Shown here: positions 13,088-25,806 of the stretch, piece by piece
How the letters are laid out: every line of letters starts with the position of its first letter
Numbering within the stretch: the first letter of the stretch is position 1
Assembly (NCBI GenBank): GCA_013176395.1
Contig: JABMLP010000013.1
Coordinates: 1,116,001 to 1,180,000, forward strand
DNA from: Venturia oleaginea
Taxonomy: Eukaryota; Ascomycota; Dothideomycetes; Venturiales; Venturiaceae
Direction: 5' to 3'
DNA length: 64,000 nt
Position numbers and translations under genes: made by a program
The notes under the pieces: generated by a model
The model's input: the letters and a program-made list of their open reading frames with translations, nothing else
The model's database searches: none
What the model was told of the DNA's origin: nothing

Positions 13088-13676
13088 GCATAAGTTCTTC
13101 CTTGGCGCCAACAACGGCAGATGAATAGGCAGCACGAAGATGGAGAGAGCTTGGGAGCGTTCTTGCTTTCCATGTACAAGACCAAGGGACTGATCACAAT
13201 ATTTTTCGGCGCATTTGAGGTCCGCAAGATGAATGGAACGGCGGCGTTTTTACGATCAGGAATCCATCAAAGAGATGGAAGTACGCGCGATTATGGGTGG
13301 CCTCTGATGCTCTTCACGATACAAATCCCTCGGTTTCGGATGAGAGGGATGGATGGGAGGTGTCCATGTGTACTCTTGTGGGTTTAGGGACTTTGCCTGC
13401 TCTCTTGTGGAGGGGGCCTTTTCTAGCCATTCTAGTTTTTTCTCGTTCTTGAAACTGATTGGGTTTTATTGAGGTGAGGTGATGATGTTCTTTTGGATCA
13501 CGTCTGGTCTTGAAACTCTTGTGGACTGTGATTGTCCTGGGTGGGATGTATGTTCATCATGTTTCATTCATAGCTGGGTATCATAACATCAGTAATGCAA
13601 GGTCCTGCGCCGCCCCTCATACAAACATATTCTGGCGGTATAGTTCTGAGTCAGTGCACATCCCTCCATCAATTCA
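13088..13676. other. Intergenic between converging genes
   Basis: 3' flanks of the remodeller and of the minus-strand unknown gene. Nothing further is recognised. Confidence 0.5.
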
Positions 13677-14392
13677 TCATGAGGCCGGCCCATCTTGCTC
13701 ACCAAACATCCATTTGTCCCCGTCCAAACTAAGTACATTGTTGTGCAGCTTCTGCGTCAGCAACTGATGTAAGGCTGCTCGACAGTCAGCAGCGTTCTCC
13801 CAATCCTTCTTTGTTTTGTGAGAAGGCCATCCGCAGGCAGGACATGTCTCATTTTGCGGCGGTGCCTGCACGTCGAGACCATCGTCGTCTGAGAGGGTGC
13901 GCTGTCTCTTGTGGCTGGAAGGAGAAGGCTTGACATAGGAAATGGTGGACGGACCAGTAATGTCTATTTGGTGGCGGTGGCTATAGTATTGTTCTATGAG
14001 ACGGGTTTCTGCGGCTGCGGTCATGCAGTGATTAGCATGGTTTCTGAAATTAGACTCGACGTGGTGAAACTGGAAGTAAGAGAGATGTTACTTTGGTCCT
14101 CTTTCTGATCTTCTCGCATTGGTGGTAGTCCCGGAGTGGGAGTCTCCAGACGAAAGTCACCCGTCTCGTCTCTTTTGATTACGTCCTCGTTTGCGGAGGC
14201 CGATGCGTCTGCATGGACGTTCTGTGAAGCCGAGCTTGTCGCCGTGGACAGTGACGAAATAGCAGCAGGGCGACGAGGTTGGGAAGAGAATATATTGCGG
14301 CGGACTGAAGGCGGATTCTGGCGGCTTGGGGCGCGGAGTGAGGGCGGTGGGTTGTTGTCGTAGTTTCTGGAAGTATTATTGCGGGATGCCAT
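13677..14392 (-). CDS. Unknown fungal protein with CxxC...C motif
   Basis: Two exons (14392-14092 and 14014-13677) with a 77-nt intron give 212 residues. The first half is Ser/Pro/Asn/Arg-rich and probably disordered, with basic patches (RRNIFSSQPRRPA). The second half starts as a predicted helix (ETRLIEQYYSHRHQID), has a KRQR patch that could act as a nuclear signal, and ends in a compact segment with TCPACGWPSHK followed by DCRAALHQLLTQKL, then an acidic tail. The CPAC...C spacing could bind metal, but one further ligand would be needed. I do not recognise the family. It is divergent from rai1 with a 307-nt shared upstream region. Confidence 0.6.
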
Positions 14393-14699
14393 GGTTGGTT
14401 TGAGCGTCGTGGGATGGCTCAGTTGGATCTATTAATCGTTGTAGCTGTATATTGTGTTGTCGTTGATGTTGTATCTGAAGTTGAGGTGGGTGTGTGACGA
14501 TGCAGATCATAAGTATTCTATTCTATTCTTCTATTCCGACTTCCATCCAACAGCCAACAACAGCTGAATCATTCTCGAAAAGACAAAGAATGGAATTCTG
14601 CCATCGTCCACTCTACTCACCAGATCATTGAGATCCAGACTACCGAATGCACTTTCGCCATCACCATTCAACATTTTTCCCGCACGTCGACTCAGCGCC
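14393..14699. promoter_or_regulatory. Shared divergent promoter region
   Basis: 307 nt between the start of the unknown gene (minus) and rai1 (plus). It contains alternating TTCTATTC/GTTG tracts but no motif I can name; function as a bidirectional promoter follows only from gene orientation. Confidence 0.4.
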
Positions 14700-16403
14700 A
14701 TGCAGCAGCAGGACAACCCTAACGCGAGCGTGAACGCGTTCCATATCTTCCCATTAGATAGATTTGCGACTGGCGCCACTTCCATCAAAAGGCCCAAGGA
14801 AATCACACACTTCTCTTTCGATGAGAACCATGAGTATCGCCAAGATGACTCGTCGATGAGATATTACTACCCGCCACCCATAGGGGCCAACCTGTCAGAT
14901 GGCTTCGAAACCTTCAGGAATCTTGACGATACCAAGGACGATCATCTTGATGGCCTTCTTAGCGCAATTATTCACCACGAAAAGCAGACTGAGAAGCGAT
15001 GCCGGACCGATGTTGTCAGCTGGCGAGGCATCATCACCAAAATCATGTCCGCACCCTACGATAAATTTGACGGCTTCTCAATGAACGCTACGTGCTTCCA
15101 GGGAACCATCTTCATTGAGGAGGACCACAACGCCAAATTGACTCGACGACAGGCCCAAAACCAGCAGCAAAGACAGCAGAGGCGTGGCCAGTTCGATCCA
15201 GACCTTATGTCATATTGGGGCTACAAATTCGAGGCCCTAGCATTGATACCGGACACTTTCGATGCTACTTCTCGAGAATCTATCGAAAATCGGGACAAGG
15301 CCATGGTAAGCAATTACGAACAATACTGCTCTGTTGTGCAGACCGGAATAGGTGCCACTGGACTGATCATTGGCGGCGAAGTGGACGGAAGTGAGTTGCA
15401 TTTTCCGCCATCATTTCACCAACTACCCTGATGCGAACGAGGGCTCTATCTGCTTTGCCTTGCGCTCTATTTGTGTCCTGGAGACCAATCGTAGATCTGA
15501 TCAATTTCGCTTCGCCAGCATTTCGGTGCGGTTGAAGCAGGCTTGGAACATCTACGATGATATGAACCTCTCATTTAAAGGAAAAGCGGACATACCCAGT
15601 GGCGCGTTACAATACTCGAACTCGAACTCGAACTCGAACTCGAATGCTGACATTGTGACTTATAGTATGGGATTGTCGACCTGATAACCCTGAAGAACCC
15701 ATCAACTGGGTTGAGCTAAAGACCAGCCAGGAGCTTTTCTCAGACACAGACAATGTGAAGTTTGAACGGAAGCTCAACAAGTTTTGGATCCAGTCTTTCC
15801 TACTGGGCGTTCCGAAGATAATTATTGGGTTCCGTTCAAAGGATGGTATCCTCCAGAGAATTCAAGAACTGGATACCCAGAAGATACCAGGCCAGGTGAA
15901 GAGGGCGGGTGCGAGCTGGGATGGAAACCTATGCATCAACTATACGTCCCAGTTCTTGGAGTGTAAGTACAACTCGTCTATTCGTTTTCTTTATCGTTCT
16001 ACGAGGCGTTAAAGGCAAGATTTGGACATCGAACTTTCGCCGAAAAGTACCGGGCAATGCTCGAGTCGACATTTGACATGGAATCAACGCCTACCGGAGC
16101 AGTTGAACACAACGCACTGGTCTCGACTGCTTCCTTAGCCAAGAGATGTTTGAGTTTGTGCTAACGACTCTCATTTCATTCAATTTCCCAAAAAGCTCAC
16201 GAGATGCATCACACTGACTTGAAACAGTCCTGAAAGCCACGATCAAGGGTGATGGGGTCTGGAAAATACGGAGAGCCGAACGGTCACCAGTCATCGAAAT
16301 CACTAAGGTAGAGCCCACCGGAACGGGCGCCATTCTCTCCAAAGAGTTCCTCGACTGGAGGAATCAGCTGTATGCTCACGAGGTAGCTCAAATGCTGACA
16401 TAG
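14700..16403 (+). CDS. rai1: Decapping nuclease Rai1/DXO family
   Basis: Three exons (14700-15390, 15666-15962, 16228-16403) give 387 residues, the usual length. Family members remove incomplete or non-canonical 5' caps and, in fungi, stimulate the nuclear 5'-3' exonuclease Rat1. Motifs visible: YYYPPPIGANLSDGFETF near residue 60, RTDVVSWRGIITKIM, the metal-binding GGEVDG and WVELKTS, then KFWIQSFLLGVPKIIIGFR and the late strand RAERSPVIEI. The catalytic E/D/E-x-K residues are all present. Both introns are long for this window (275 and 265 nt); the first contains a short AACTCG repeat. An upstream in-frame ATG at 14628 exists, but 14700 fits the family better. Confidence 0.92.
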
Positions 16404-19400
16404 CTATTTTCGTCCGGAAAGAGGTTCGTCTCACCGTTCATGCTCGCCATTTTTCTCCAAGCCAATGCACCTGTTTCGTCCAGAATAGGAACGTCCAAGA
16501 ACCGACATCCTGTTGCATCCACTTCGTTCAGCGGAAGCATGCAGTCGGTCAATCATACACTAAGGCTTCCAGTCCGTCGATTCTCTTGGGCCCGGGTACC
16601 TGCGATCATCTAACGCATGCCGAGATCCTAAGGAAATTTACATCGTAGTCCGTCGTCGTTGTGGAGTTTAGTATCCCGGCCGAACCAGGTGAGTCGAGCA
16701 TACACGACTCACATCCCAAGCAATGTGCAGATGCGTCCTTAAACGTGCGGAAGTAGGCAGTCCGCTGCGCTTCCATCGTCACTCGAAACTCATTGTACAG
16801 CATCTCGGTAAGATTTCCCACATCGCCAACAGACGCCACGACGGTCATATGATTTCAGGACCACAAGCATAGAAACAAAGTCGCCCAGGCGCACATGACT
16901 TCCGATCCATCCGTGATCGTATGCTCGTCTCATGGGCCTGGCCGAGAATAGGAACGAGGTACCCAGGCATTAAATCATGGCCCAGATACTGGCATGCATT
17001 GCATTAAACCGACAAAATGACTCGTACGCAGCTCGTGGATAGTCCAGGATACCCGTCATACGTGCCACCCGAACCAGCTAGCCTGTCCTTGTTCCGACAG
17101 TCAACGACTTCGCGGAGGCGCGGAATGGGTCGATCACCATGGAAATCCCATCGTCATCTGGGTCTTTCCGATTCGAAGGTATTGCCCAATCCCTTTACCA
17201 CAAATTGGAATAGACAGGGTTCGCATACTAGACTAAGCTGCATACGGCACATTCTAGAATTTGATTTGTGGGGAGAATCCAAGGTCGAGGTTGATGTATT
17301 TGAAACTACGGTTTCGACCGCATTTTGACACAGATTGGATCGTGCGTGCGCCAGCTTGGCGCCTACCTTTCTTTCTGATACATGCGGGACGATCGGCCAT
17401 CGTGTACTACAGTTCGTGCGCATGCCCGTAATTGCTCGATCATGTTCTGTGCGCACAACCGGAGCTTTTGGCAGGATTTCAGACGCCGATGATGTGGATT
17501 TCGGAGATCTGGAGGGAACGATGGAAAAACGAATGTGCGCATACCTTGCGAGATCTTGGAGATGGGCACGGCGATTGCTGCCCTCGCAAACGAGGTGCAA
17601 ATTAAATTTTATGTTATGAAAGGTGGGTGTATTACGCATGCATGCACGACTGCTGATGTACAGACCACTGTGGCACTGCAAATGAGGAATGGATAGAGAG
17701 CGAGAGAGAGAGAGAGCGATGCGAGGAAGAGCGCGAATACCGGAAGCTTCCGTCTTCAACTATATCATCCCTGACTACCATAATCATTCCAGATGGTATT
17801 GCTAAGCCTCCTCCACATTCTCATTAAGTGGTGGGCTATTATTGATTACAATTGCAAGAATCGTCCCTCGAGCCCTTAAGGTTCTACAGGCGTTGGTTGT
17901 GTAAATCAACTTTTCCTCCTCGCTGAAATGGCGAATCAAGATGTTAGGGTGATCTGATTTTGGGTCGTCCAATACCGCACATCTCGGAAGGAATTCGATC
18001 CTGGTCTGGTCTGGTCTGGTGGTGCCTGGTAGGCTGGAACTTCCTTTGTTGGTTGGATGCAAGACGCAGGTCCTGACCTGACCTGACTCTTCCCCCAGAT
18101 TTTTTTTTATCCTTGAACGAATCTAGCAGGTGCACCATAGTATCTCCTTGTATACGAGGCGGACATAATCACAGGTATAACCCAAGTACCCTGACGCGCG
18201 ACAATCTCTCCGCCTGTACAATGGCTCTAATGGTTTGATTTGAGATCAGATCAGTTGATGTTGGAAGCCTGAATACTTGCCTTGCTGTCATTTTTTGTGA
18301 AGAGGACACGGACCGTATTTAATATGGGTGGATGACGGATGAGGTCGTTGTTCCCGCCTGGGAATAATCCAGTGCTGAGGCTTTGGCACGTTCCTTCCGG
18401 GCGGCCAATACTTTGGGATCGGGGTCCTATATCGTATATACACAATATGCAGGTCAAGATCCAGGACTCACTCGGTCGGCGAGTTTTTTTTGGTGGTTTG
18501 GTAAAATGTTCCGCTTGATGCGGATTATTCAGCGTATCGGTGCTCGCCAGGTGCTTGGCGGGTGCTCGCTTGCAGATTCTTACTAGAAGCTGAAGGGCAA
18601 AGATTGGTACTGGGAAAGTGTGTGCACGTTCTTTATAGTGAGAGGTCGTATATGTGGTGGTAGGCTTTTGTGGCTTGATCGGCTGGAGTCGTGGTCATTG
18701 ATGCAAGCGTACTCCACAATATTGACGAGACGAGGCGAGCTGTTAATAATTGAGTATGAACGGTCGAAGGATAGGCGAATGGGCTTGATCGTCATGCCGG
18801 CCTTGGCCTTTATATGCACGCCTTGCTTAGGCATGCAGAATTTGATACTCGCTATCTTTTGGGGAGGGCGTGCTTAGTGGATGGTTTATGGTTAGCTAGC
18901 ACGCAACTAGATTTATTATGTGCTGGGCAGGGTCGACTTATGTAATCCTAGACTCTCTAGTTCGCATTGAGCGAGTGTCAGGCTGGAGGACGATGGAGAA
19001 GGGCATTGTGGAGATGACTCCGCCTTTCGGCCTCGCGCGCGCGCCGTTAATGCCGTAGTGGAGCGTGGACATTGTTGGGAAGCCCATGCTATTGGTGAGG
19101 GCTGATTAAGCGCTTGACTCTGATTGATCGATGCCACTATCGATATGAAGTCTTCGTCAACGATGGGCTGGAGCGGCTTGCCGTAACGATGGAAGGTTAG
19201 GATGTCACTGCTTCTTCGTGCGGGCCGAGTACCAGTCAAGCTGGTTGCAAATCCCAGGGCCAGAGCTGGCGCGTGTTTCAGGTTGAGGTAGGTGTCGATC
19301 AAACGAGAGTCGGAGAGACTCTTAGCCACACGACGACATGAGGTGGCTTTGGTCCTTCTGATCTCGATGCCGACCGTCGGTTTCCCTTGTACCAAACATT

Positions 19401-21279
19401 GTGGTATCCCAATGGCCTGACTGCTGCCATGGCCGTCATCAGGGCCTTTTCCTTCATCGCGGAGACCACGGCCGAAAAGCGCCCAGGGCTCTGATGGCTT
19501 TTAGGGCATCTGCCCTCTGTAGTCTGTATTGGCAAGGCAGTCCTGGCTGACAGCAGGGCTGATGATGGCCGCCATTGTGTTGCTTCGCTTGCAAGTGTGG
19601 CTGTCCCAGTTGCACCGCGATTCGTATGCCGTAGACAAACTTCCGTGGAAACGTCTACCATGACTCTGAATTGGACTGTAGCCACCAGATCCAACACTTG
19701 GTCCAGAACATGTCAGAATCTCGGGGTAGGCCATTGGGCAGTCCACTTTTCTGTGCATTGAAATGCATTGACAGCTAGATTACACGGCCCCGACTCTGCT
19801 TTCTGCTTTCTGCATACGGCGAACCCAGTCGCTCCATGTGATCCCTTTTAGGTCGAGTCGGAGGTAATATCGTACCTGCATGCCAGAATTCGCACGCATA
19901 GTCCAGGGGAGATTATAGCAGAGTAGAATTAATACTAAATCGAGCTGTGAATCGTCCGGATCGTTATCGCATCCTCATCCTATCGAGGCGTTACGCTCAT
20001 CCCAAGACGACAACTGGCAGGCGGTTCAGAGACACTGACGTTCATCACTTTGTTTTTGTTTGGCCGAAGACCATCCCCTCCCATACTCCCTTCTGGGCTT
20101 TCTGCCTGCCCTGTTTGTAGCCGCCCGCGTGGGAACTGTTACAACCAACGAAGCTCTTTTGTCTATCTTGCGTCCCACGACGGCAGCGCACGAATTCAAC
20201 AGCGAAAAGAAAGGTTACGGGCGTGCTAGAAGCAAGCAAGGTACGTGAAGACATCTGCCACCATCACACACCACCTCTATCACACACCACGTCGTTATCG
20301 AGGCCATCACACACCACGCCCAGCATCATGCCAGACACGCAGGGTGTGGAGTCGACTGCAGAGCTGGATGGCTGCATCTACAGCCAGGCCAAATCACATT
20401 GCTGACATGGAACGCAGCGAATTGGGCGGCATTCGGTAGAACTAGCAGCCAATCCGGGCCAGTAGCTGGAGCTGCACCAAACCACCCAAGCAGGTTTTTG
20501 TCGGTACAGAAGGTATGCATTCTCCAGTAGTCTCTCTTTGCCCTCAGTCCCAGTCAGTCGACGGCCGCACCCACGGAAGGATAAAGTGTGACGGCTATTG
20601 CCTAGCGGTATCAACCAAGCATAGCCAACCAATTATTACTCCCCGTTAGCCACTAGCCAGTCCCCCAGGCCAGTACTTAGCACCCTTCCTTCTTCTAGAT
20701 GTCTGCCGAGTCAAAGACCTTAGACCTGCGTCTTGCATAGGCCAATGGCCCACGAGTAGCTGCATCCCTGGCGGCCCATTTTTCGTGCGTCCATCCATAC
20801 AGGCCGGCGGGGCCTTAGCCTACGCCTCTCGTCTGAGTGGACTATTTCTAGCACGCTAAATTTCGTTTCAGAGTGCAGTCTCCTCGCTCAGCATTCTCTA
20901 ACAAACGCACAGGCTTAAGTCGTTGCATCTCCCCTTCCCGAACCGTTTCGTCTCAAGATCTTCCACCTTAACCAGACCTCCTACATCTGCATCCTCACTC
21001 TCAACTCCATCGCAGCGGCGCGACTACTACGGCAACTCGAGGGCGGGCCCCCCGATTCCGATTGCATTCACGACTCGAGAGTCCGGTGTTAAACTCTTCC
21101 TTCCTCAAACACCTCTTCTTCTGCTTCTCCTTCATCCAGCGCTTCAGCATTTACTTCACACAGCAAGGCAGGACCACAGCACTTTGGCGCATCAAAAGTC
21201 TCATTTTCAATTCATATCACCACCTTCAAGTCGCGTCTGAAGGCGCTGGTCTGTTGGTTGTCTCGACCTCGCGCACAAC
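16404..21279. other. Long gene-poor region upstream of ste12
   Basis: 4.9 kb without a supported gene. Open frames of up to 201 codons (17154-17759, minus) have no recognisable domain. Small repeats include (GA)n at about 17700-17718, GGTCT repeats near 18000, and a CATCACACACCAC motif repeated around 20265-20325. The last 400 nt are C/T-rich with short upstream open frames, consistent with a long ste12 leader. Confidence 0.5.
20880..21279 (+). promoter_or_regulatory. Probable long ste12 5' leader with upstream ORFs
   Basis: Strongly C/T-rich sequence directly before the ste12 ATG. Upstream ATG-initiated frames begin at 20923 (105 codons) and 21062 (89 codons, overlapping the start codon). 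The transcription start is not determined. Confidence 0.4.
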
Positions 21280-23768
21280 ATGTATTCGAACTCTCATGCT
21301 ACAATGCCGCCTCCGCAGGCACGTTCCGTAGCCCCCGAAACTTTCCTCCTCGACCAAGATGCACAGCAATCTCTACCTCCAGAGGCTATTGTTGCACTGC
21401 AACAGGTCGACAACTGTATGTATCTCCCTTAGCTTGGTGTTGTATTGCCCCTTCATCGCGACACCACCTTGCTGACCCTTCATGCCTGACAGTAAAATAC
21501 TTTCTCATCTCTGCACCTGTAGATTGGAGTCCCGATCAATACATCCGACGTTTCCTTCTGCCGACTGGCGAATATGTTTCTTGCGTGCTATGGTACGTCT
21601 CAATCTCTCTTGCTCGTCGCGCAAACCCTAACAACAACCAGGAACAACCTCTTTCACATCTCAGGTACTGACATTGTACGATGTCTATCCTTCCGCTTTC
21701 AGGCCTTCGGCCGCCCGGTCAAGAACTCGAAGAAATTCGAGGAGGGCATCTTCTCGGATTTGCGCAACCTCAAGTCCGGCACCGACGCGTCGCTGGAAGA
21801 ACCAAAGAGCCCTTTCCTAGACTTCCTATACAAGAACAACTGCATTCGTACACAAAAGAAACAAAAGGTCTTCTACTGGTACAGCGTACCGCATGACCGT
21901 CTCTTCCTCGACGCTCTCGAGCGCGACCTCAAGCGCGAGAAGATGGGCCAGGAGGCGACCACAGTCGCAGTCAGCGAACCAGCTCTGTCTTTCGAATTCG
22001 ATTCATCGCAGTCGCTATTCGAGCAGCTCACAAAAGCACAACAGACCAATTCGTCCTCATTCACCACTAACGTCCAGCCAAGCTTCTCTCAATCCACCTC
22101 ACCACAAATGCGACCCATCGATGCGATGCCAGCGCCTCCAGTAATGCCTCAACAGCAGATGCAACCACAACCACAGCAAATGCAACCGCAGCACATGCAG
22201 CCACAACAGATGCAGCAGCAACAACATCAAATGATGGAGCAGCAGATGAGCCACGGTGGCTATCAACCTCCAGAGATGCAACAACATATGCAACCTACCT
22301 CCATGCCTCAAATGCACAACCCAATCATCGCGAAGAGCCGTGAAAGAGACTTTGGCAATGTTCAGTATGATCGAAACGGTATACCAGTCAGCCAACTACA
22401 CCAGCGCGCGAATTCGATGCCTGCGTTTATGGAATATTCTCCCGCCCCATCTCTGCTTTCGCAAGATGATTACTACGGTACTATGAGCAACCCTCGCATG
22501 TCATTTGAGCCAATGACACCTCCACAGCATTCCATGGGAGGCAGCATGGAGCCTGCTTACATCCAGAACGAGGACACTGGTCTTTACACTGCTATTCCCG
22601 ACCTCGGTGTTTCGCAAAGCTTCAACCCAATGATGCAAATGCCATCAGCGAATCTAGGAGCACCACAATTTTCCAACGTCACTCGCACCTTCCCACCCGC
22701 AAATGTTTACTCAGTCATTGAGGGCTCGCCGACCTACAAGCAACGAAGAAGACGCTCTTCCATGTCGACAGGTATCAGCGCATCAGTCACTGCTATGGGA
22801 GCCACCACACAGCAAGTCCAGCGGCCAAGCGATCTTCGACGGTCCATGTCTAGCTCTGTTGTGCCACAGTCTGTTCAAGAGGAAGAAGAAGGCCAGGAGG
22901 CCAACTCTCCACAGAGTGTAAACCACTACAATATGACTCCACAAAAGACCGATACTTTCCCCGATCTTTCGCGGCACGGGACCCCATTGGCCACTGTCGA
23001 GGATAGCCCCATTCAGCAGCCAGCACCACTCATGGGATCGGAGGAGTTCCCTTCGTTCGGAAGCGGAGATTTTACCGATACTCTCCCACCACACAGCGCT
23101 TTGTCCCGAACCGCCCCCGGTGTATTCCGACGCGCCCGCAGCGCCACGATGATGGAATTGGGACCTTATCCACAAAAGTCACACTCATGTCCGATCCCGA
23201 CTTGCGGGCGACTGTTCAAGAGATTAGAACATCTTAAGAGGTAAGCGCTCAGGCACTTCCAGACATCGCATCGTACCTGCATAAAAAAATGTGATGCTGT
23301 GCATTTGAACTCGTGGCTAATTCTCGGCGCTTACAGACATGTGCGCACACATACCCAAGAACGCCCATATGTCTGCCAGCTCTGCAACAAAGCCTTTTCA
23401 AGGTCTGACAACCTTGCTCAGTGAGTTGCACAACGCATCGATCCTTTCTATTTTTACTAACCGCCCGACTTAGGCATAGGCGAACACATGAGCAACAACA
23501 AAATGGCGAGCCAATCATTGACACCTTCAGTGAGGAGGACTTCGAGAACGACGAGCACAATGTTGTCGATCTCGACCAGGACTCACCAGATTCTGAGCAT
23601 TCCTATCTACCAGGCGGAATGAACATTCCAACAACGATGCACGAGATGCACCAAGGTGGAATGCAAACCATGGGCCCAATGAGCACTGGAACAAACAACA
23701 TGAACGGACCGCAGTTCAACGGCACCTCTATGGGACCACCGCAAATGGTTGCCGCACACAATTACTGA
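21280..23768 (+). CDS. ste12: Ste12 transcription factor, homeodomain plus two C2H2 fingers
   Basis: Five exons (21280-21415, 21493-21592, 21642-23240, 23337-23420, 23474-23768) give 737 residues. It is the nuclear target of the pheromone/invasive-growth MAPK cascade, controlling mating and, in plant pathogens, host penetration. The STE12 homeodomain spans roughly residues 46-165 ([51 protein letters not shown]). A Gln/Met/Pro-rich centre follows. Two C2H2 fingers sit near residues 595-650 ([19 protein letters not shown] and [21 protein letters not shown]), an arrangement found in filamentous fungi but not in yeast Ste12. Introns interrupt each finger. The long leader with upstream ATGs suggests translational control. 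Confidence 0.96.
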
Positions 23769-24871
23769 AGGTCTTATGTACAGGAATTTTATCCTAACTT
23801 GATCTCCCTTACCTGCCGGTGGCCCGGCAGGTCCTTCCCGGCGTTGGCGCGACGATTCTTCTGCTTCTCTTGCTCTATTGCCTCTTACATCATTTTGATT
23901 ACATGTTGTGCGCCGCGCCGCCGCGATGGAAGCGAGGAGGACTGTAAGACGGGCGATCCCTTTGTCGGCGCCTGCAAACGTCACTGAACGAGCGGGACGA
24001 ACACGAATTTCGTATGCTGTTTATCGCGCTGCTCTTTGTTTTATCGCGATGCGATGCTATGCATGTCGGCTCACGCAGCCGAGCCGGGACAATGAAAAGC
24101 TGAAAAAGGAATTGAGGGTTTTGGGAATCGTCGCTGCACGCATCGTTATGCTGTGCCTGCTTTTTTGGGGTCACCTCTCGCCGTCGGTATAGACTATTTC
24201 CTTTGTCATGATGGATCTGGGCATTTTCGAGAGTTGAATGGCGTAGTTTCTTTTTTCTATCCACTTTCAGGATATGTATGGGTGTTGATCATTGTATATG
24301 TATGGTGGCATTTGCATGACGGCGAGGAGTGCTCGCGTCTGTCTTCAACCTCTTTCTTTTCTCTTTCTTTCTCTCTTTTTGTATGTGGACAAAGTCGTTT
24401 TTGGATGGGGTGCGATGGCACGATTTGTAGAAGTATATATCAACGTAGCGGGTGTCGAAGAAATGAGTACATAACAACACTTTTTGGGTGTCTCTATTTG
24501 CATTACTGATGGATAAATGTGTCATTACAGGTCACACTTTGGGTTGACATGAAGGGCTCATCATTCCTGGAGTTTCTGAAATTCGACCAGCTTTTCCATT
24601 GAAAACCAGAGCTCTGCTAGACGGTCTTTATCTCGTGTCGAATGGAGTGGTACCCAGATGCATGTTTGTATCCGAAATACCTGGCGTGTTCCGTTCCTGG
24701 TTCTTCGAAGCCTTGTCTAGCGGACCTCATTTCCTTCGTACAGCAGAAATCGTGGAGAAAATCTCTCCTCACCCACCTAAAATTGAAAACCCGAGTCAAT
24801 CAATTCTCAAGCCATCGATAATAACTCAGAGTCACTCATCATCTTCGCCCTTTCCCTCCCTCCCCCCCAAA

Positions 24872-24902
<31 letters not shown>

Positions 24903-25806
24903 TAAACTCAAATATCTCCCCTCGAATCTCGGGTTTCACACACCTCCCAAGGTCTCTCCTTCGTTTCCCCTTCCAAAACAGGAAATACGCTAGAAGCAAT
25001 GCATTTCTGGAAAACAATGCGTCCTAGTCATGTCTCATCAAGAATCCCCTTTTTAGGCGAGAAACGGACGTGCGAAGAAACGACCGTGGAAAGGCGGAAG
25101 TGGCTGTGTCTTCCTTGTGAGTGGTGGATTGTTTGGGTCTGCGTTGTTTTGAGAAATGGAATTTTGGGGGGAGGGCTGTTTTCCAGTTGGGGTTTGAGGA
25201 GGGCTCTTTGGGGTGCGCATGGTAGGGTTTGTGGACCTTTTTCCTCTTCTTTTTCTGTCGTTGTTGGTGTTTGGGGAAACGGTTTTTTGGTTCACGATAT
25301 GGCTGGATGTGGATGTGTGGAGGATTTTTGGTTGTTCGTTGGGAGTGATGGGGGGAACCGTTCGCCGATCTTTTTCGCGATGTGCATTTCCCGGGGTTTG
25401 TTACTTCCTACTTCCTAGCGGAGGGGAGGGCTAAGTGATGCAGTGCAGGCGATATTGAAGGACTGGTAACAGAACGTGCTATAGATGTGACAGGTTGTCA
25501 TGAGACATGGTTTGCGACGTATAGATTTCTCCAAAATTGTTCGCATGAACGCCGACCAAGGAAATGATTTGGAAGTCGTGTTTCTTGGGTAGAGAGGAGG
25601 TGGTGACCATGTGGTCAGTCTTTTCCCATTGCTACTCCTACTGGCGTGGACATACATATAGATGCCGTTTCCTGTCCCCTCTGTCGAATGTTTGTTTTGA
25701 CATCATCAACAACGAATAGCACTAATCTCTTCCGTTGTCTCCTCTGATCAACTACCTTCACTCGTTTAGCAAGTCTTGGAAAGGGTTATAGCAGACTACC
25801 ATCGCA
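23769..25806. other. Intergenic with (CAA)n microsatellite
   Basis: 2.0 kb without a supported gene. It holds a (CAA)n tract of about nine units near 24877-24902. A frame of 142 codons across it (24599-25027) encodes a poly-Gln run and looks non-coding. Confidence 0.5.
24877..24902. repeat. (CAA)n microsatellite
   Basis: About nine consecutive CAA units preceded by an A-rich and C-rich tract. Confidence 0.8.

Noticed and set aside
17154..17759. 201-codon minus-strand open frame
   Set aside because: No domain, signal peptide or splice support. Composition is Ser/Arg-rich with no recognisable order, and the 3' end overlaps a GA microsatellite.
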